A stretch of DNA of 7,419 nucleotides. It comes from Microthrixaceae bacterium. Lineage in GTDB: Bacteria; Actinomycetota; Acidimicrobiia; Acidimicrobiales; Acidimicrobilacustridaceae. The notes under the pieces are model-generated. The model worked only from the letters and a program-made list of their open reading frames with translations, did no database searches and was not told the DNA's origin. Positions 4,934-7,419 of the stretch are shown here, piece after piece (the first letter of the stretch is position 1; the number at the start of each line of letters is the position of its first letter). The stretch spans positions 1,758-9,176 of the forward strand of contig JAHFUU010000059.1 of the NCBI GenBank assembly GCA_023264915.1. The letters run 5' to 3'. The position numbers and the translations under genes were made by a program.

Positions 4934-6325
4934 TCACGAGGCTGTCCCGCCGACGGTCAGTCGCTGCACTCTGAGGGTCGGTACACCGTCACCTACGGGC
5001 ACTCCTTGCCCGTCCTTTCCACATGTTCCCGGTGGGCCCATCGCGAAGTCGTTGCCGACCGCATCGATGAGTTGGAGGACCTGGGGCCCGTTGCCGATCA
5101 GGTTGCCTTCTCTCAGCGGTTCGGTGATCTCGCCTTTCTCGATGAGGTAGGCCTCGGTCATCCCGAAGACGAAGTCCCCCGTCGCCGTGTTGACCTGGCC
5201 CCCACCGAGATGCTTGACGTACACGCCGCTGTCAGTCGATGCAACGATGTCCTCGGGATCGTCGTGGCCGGCGAGAAGGTAGGTGTTGGTCATCCGCACC
5301 ATGGGGAGGTGCTGGTAGCTCTGGCGACGACCGTTGCCCGAAGAACCCCGGCCTTCCTTGCGCGACCTCAACAGGTCCCACATGTAGTCACTCAGCATCC
5401 CGTCCTGGATCAACACGTTGCGCTGCGCGGGGTGGCCCTCGTCATCGATCGCGAAGAAGCCCCATTCCCTTGCCATCGTGCCGTCATCCACGAGGGTCAC
5501 CAGCGGCGAGGCCACGCTCTCGCCGACACGGCCCTTGAACACCGAAGCGCCCTTGGCAACGAGGTCAGCCTCGAGCCCGTGACCGCACGCCTCATGGAAC
5601 ATGACACCACCCCCACCGGAGGCGATCACCACCGGCATCTCACCAGAGGGAGCGGGCCGCGCGGACAGCTTCGTGACCGCCCGCGCGGCAGCCCGGCTTG
5701 CGAGTGCCTGGACATCGTGGAGGTCGAACAGCTCGAAGCCGACCGTGTGACCGACCGATTCGCGCCCCGTCTGAAGGCCGGTGTCGCCCGTGGCCACGCA
5801 ACTGACGCTGAACAGGGTGCGCACTGCGTCATCGGTCGACATCAGCCCATCGCTGTTGGCAACCAGTATCCGGCGGTGGCTGTCCGCGTAGCTCGCAGCC
5901 ACCTGGCTGATCACCGATGCCTCGGACCGGGCCGCCTCGTTCGCCTGGACGAGCAGCTCGACCTTGTCGGCCTTGGCGACCGCCTCGGGATAGGTCTGGA
6001 CCTCATAGCCCCTGGGGACCTCTTGGCGAGTGAGAGCCACGACCCTGGTTCCACCGTCGCCGCCGCGAGCCGCCGCCGCAGCTGCTCTGGCCGCCGCGGT
6101 GAGCCCTTCCTCGGTGAGGTCGGCGGTGTGGGCGAAACCCGTGGTGTCACCCACCACGACGCGGATGCCTGCACCCCGGTCCCGCCCCGAGGTGAGCTCC
6201 TCGACCTTGCCGTCGTCGAGGTAGGCCGAAGAGGAGCGCTTGTCCTCTGCGAAGATCTCCGCGAAGTCCCCGCCGGTGCGCAGAGCGCCCGACAGGACAC
6301 GACTGATTACGGCTTCTTCGATCAC
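4934..6325 (-). CDS. tldD: TldD zinc metalloprotease, catalytic subunit
   Basis: The 463-residue product is the active subunit of the TldD/TldE protease. The zinc motif HExxxH is intact as HEACGH at 244-249, inside 'GGGGVMFHEACGHGLEAD'. The third metal ligand known for the family, a C-terminal Cys, is present as Cys435 in GTCGKDGQ (433-440). The N-terminal domain shows 'GAGIRVVVGDTTGFAHT' (51-67), and the core has 'MTNTYLLAG' (345-353) and 'GGQVNTATGDFVFGM' (375-389), all typical. It acts in the cytoplasm on small unfolded peptides threaded into the heterodimer's cavity. The start is GTG (6323-6325) with only a modest GCGAGG site four bases upstream. A GGCCGG/CCGGCC hairpin sits about 15 bases before the start and may affect translation. 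The gene is second of three read leftward: kinase, tldD, pmbA. Confidence 0.96.
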   Translation of the reverse strand: MIEEAVISRVLSGALRTGGDFAEIFAEDKRSSSAYLDDGKVEELTSGRDRGAGIRVVVGDTTGFAHTADLTEEGLTAAARAAAAAARGGDGGTRVVALTRQEVPRGYEVQTYPEAVAKADKVELLVQANEAARSEASVISQVAASYADSHRRILVANSDGLMSTDDAVRTLFSVSCVATGDTGLQTGRESVGHTVGFELFDLHDVQALASRAAARAVTKLSARPAPSGEMPVVIASGGGGVMFHEACGHGLEADLVAKGASVFKGRVGESVASPLVTLVDDGTMAREWGFFAIDDEGHPAQRNVLIQDGMLSDYMWDLLRSRKEGRGSSGNGRRQSYQHLPMVRMTNTYLLAGHDDPEDIVASTDSGVYVKHLGGGQVNTATGDFVFGMTEAYLIEKGEITEPLREGNLIGNGPQVLQLIDAVGNDFAMGPPGTCGKDGQGVPVGDGVPTLRVQRLTVGGTAS

Positions 6326-6339
6326 GGTGCCTCGCTTTC

Positions 6340-6354
6340 GGCCGGGATCCGGCC
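6340..6354 (-). promoter_or_regulatory. Hairpin in the tldD leader, just upstream of its ribosome site
   Basis: GGCCGG (6340-6345) and CCGGCC (6349-6354) pair perfectly around three bases. In the leftward transcript the hairpin ends 14 nt before the GTG start, next to the weak GCGAGG site. It could mark a mRNA end, modulate ribosome access, or be chance in GC-rich DNA. Confidence 0.35.
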
Positions 6355-6403
6355 CGGGCAGGTTACCGAGCCGGTGGCGTCACCCCTCTCCCTGGTCTCG
6401 TCG

Positions 6404-6421
6404 GGCCGGCTGACGCCGGCC
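6404..6421 (-). terminator. Seven-pair hairpin directly after the kinase stop, possible terminator
   Basis: GGCCGGC (6404-6410) and GCCGGCC (6415-6421) pair fully around TGAC. In the leftward transcript the hairpin begins four bases after the kinase TGA (6426-6428). No T-run follows. It may end or thin the kinase transcript before tldD, in which case tldD-pmbA would need their own promoter in the roughly 80 bp that remain; I could not find a clear one. Confidence 0.45.
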
Positions 6422-6425
6422 TCGG

Positions 6426-7418
6426 TCAGCATGTGTGGCCGGTCCAGTGCACGCCATCCCACCAGCGCCACGCCGCTGCCCGCCAGGGATCGCTGTGCCA
6501 GCCAGGAGGCGGACCGGCCGATGGCTCGTGGGTGGTTGGCGCGAGCTCGTGCCCGGACTCGCCCAGAACGGATCCGATCGGCACCAGGTCCTCCACGGAC
6601 AGCTGATCGGATGGCACGGGAGCGTTGGGCGTCGCCTGGCCACCCGAAGAGGTGGCCTGCGCGATGCGCTTCGAGAAGCGAGGCTGGTCAGATGCCACGG
6701 CGCTGCGGACCGGGTCTGGTGACGGTGCCGGATTCGCCCGCAGGGTCGCCCGACCGGCCAGGCGGTCAGGCAGATCCAGGGGGATCCCCGCCCGGTTGGG
6801 CCAGGTCGGGCCCCACAGGTGGTCAGCAGCATGCGCAAGCTCCGCGGCCAATTCCCACGCGCTCTGATGTCGCCCGGCGGGATCCTTGGTGATCGCCTTC
6901 GTGACGACCTTGGTGAGAGGCTCCGGGACATCAGGTGCCACGTCGCTCAGCAGGCGGGCCTCGTCGTTGACATGTCGCATCATCAGCGACACCGGGTTGC
7001 CGTCGTCGTCAAAAGGCAGGTCGCCGCTCAAGAGCTCGAAGAGCATGACCCCGAGCGAGTAGACGTCTGTGGCTGGTGTGATCGGCTCTGCAAGTGCCTG
7101 CTCGGGCGCAATGTAAGCGGGTGTGCCGAGGATCTGACCGGTTCTGGTCATCATGGTCGCAGCCCCACCCATGACCTTGGCCAGACCGAAGTCCGAGACC
7201 TTCACCGCCCCGTTCTTGGCGAACAGCAAGTTGTCAGGCTTCACGTCGCGGTGGAGGATGTCGCGGCTGTGCGCATAGTTGAGCGCGAGTGCCGTGGCGA
7301 CGGCGATCGCGACGGACGCCTCGAAGCGAAAGCCCTCGTTCGAGAACCTGGTCCATACGTTGCCGCCGGACATGAACTCCATCACCAGCAGGCACACACC
7401 GTTGTCCTCGACGTAATC
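6426..7418 (-). CDS. Ser/Thr protein kinase (PknB-like) with DUF2510 tail, N-terminus outside the window
   Basis: The frame enters from the right edge as DYVEDNGVCLLVMEFMSGGN, which is the hinge region of a bacterial Ser/Thr kinase, so the ATP-binding lobe (P-loop, catalytic Lys) lies outside. The in-frame GTG at 7395-7397 is inside the hinge and is not the start. Of the 330 residues in view, HRDVKPDN (56-63), DFG (76-78) and TPAYIAPEQ (99-107) show an intact catalytic loop, metal site and activation segment, with 'DVYSLGVMLFELLSGDLPF' after them. The kinase domain ends near residue 200. A Pro/Ser-rich linker without a transmembrane segment or PASTA repeats follows, and the last 28 residues (PPGWHSDP...RWWDGVHWTG) form a DUF2510 motif, typical of actinobacteria. 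So this looks like a kinase without the usual membrane anchor after the catalytic domain. Substrate unknown; tldD and pmbA lie downstream on the same strand. Confidence 0.95.
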   Translation of the reverse strand, partial: DYVEDNGVCLLVMEFMSGGNVWTRFSNEGFRFEASVAIAVATALALNYAHSRDILHRDVKPDNLLFAKNGAVKVSDFGLAKVMGGAATMMTRTGQILGTPAYIAPEQALAEPITPATDVYSLGVMLFELLSGDLPFDDDGNPVSLMMRHVNDEARLLSDVAPDVPEPLTKVVTKAITKDPAGRHQSAWELAAELAHAADHLWGPTWPNRAGIPLDLPDRLAGRATLRANPAPSPDPVRSAVASDQPRFSKRIAQATSSGGQATPNAPVPSDQLSVEDLVPIGSVLGESGHELAPTTHEPSAGPPPGWHSDPWRAAAWRWWDGVHWTGHTC

Positions 7419-7419
7419 A

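Noticed and set aside
3560..6325. RiPP maturation cluster based on TldD/TldE
   Set aside because: The protease pair is widespread outside such clusters, and no precursor peptide or modifying enzyme is visible in the window.
5006..6892. 628-codon plus-strand open frame opposite tldD and the kinase
   Set aside because: Antisense shadow of well-supported genes with intact catalytic motifs; such long shadows are common in high-GC DNA.

Overview
The window is high-GC DNA with GTG starts and dense coding. It probably comes from an actinobacterium. The best clue is a Ser/Thr protein kinase ending in a DUF2510-type tail (PPGW...RWWDG..WT), a motif found mainly in actinobacteria. An Acidimicrobiia-like lineage is a guess, because no rRNA or other phylogenetic marker is present.

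Layout. The left half is read rightward: the 3' part of a TetR-family regulator (3-488), a gene-free stretch of about 570 bp rich in inverted repeats (489-1061), a membrane-anchored SAF/CpaB-like protein (1062-1721), a second gene-free stretch holding a 17-bp tandem array and two hairpins (1722-2236), and a CapA-family lipoprotein (2237-3454). The right half is read leftward: a Ser/Thr kinase cut by the window edge (6426-7418), then tldD (4934-6325) and tldE/pmbA (3560-4912). The two halves meet tail to tail at 3455-3559, in a region that can fold as a two-way terminator.

How the genes work together. TldD and TldE/PmbA are the two subunits of one known heterodimeric metalloprotease. They lie 21 nt apart and are surely one transcription unit; the upstream kinase may belong to it, but a strong hairpin sits just after the kinase stop. 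The CapA-like lipoprotein and the SAF protein both act at or outside the membrane, but nothing here ties them into one pathway. The TetR regulator has no obvious target apart from a possible operator palindrome 300 bp downstream.

The parts that known genes do not explain are intergenic. They are a long imperfect hairpin (732-784) followed at once by a 25-bp perfect palindrome (791-815); an array of eight 17-bp units plus a partial ninth (1782-1925), joined to a second copy of the SAF gene's 3' end; and a 10-bp-arm hairpin (2024-2050). I see no CRISPR array, tRNA, rRNA, transposase gene or clear new multi-gene system.
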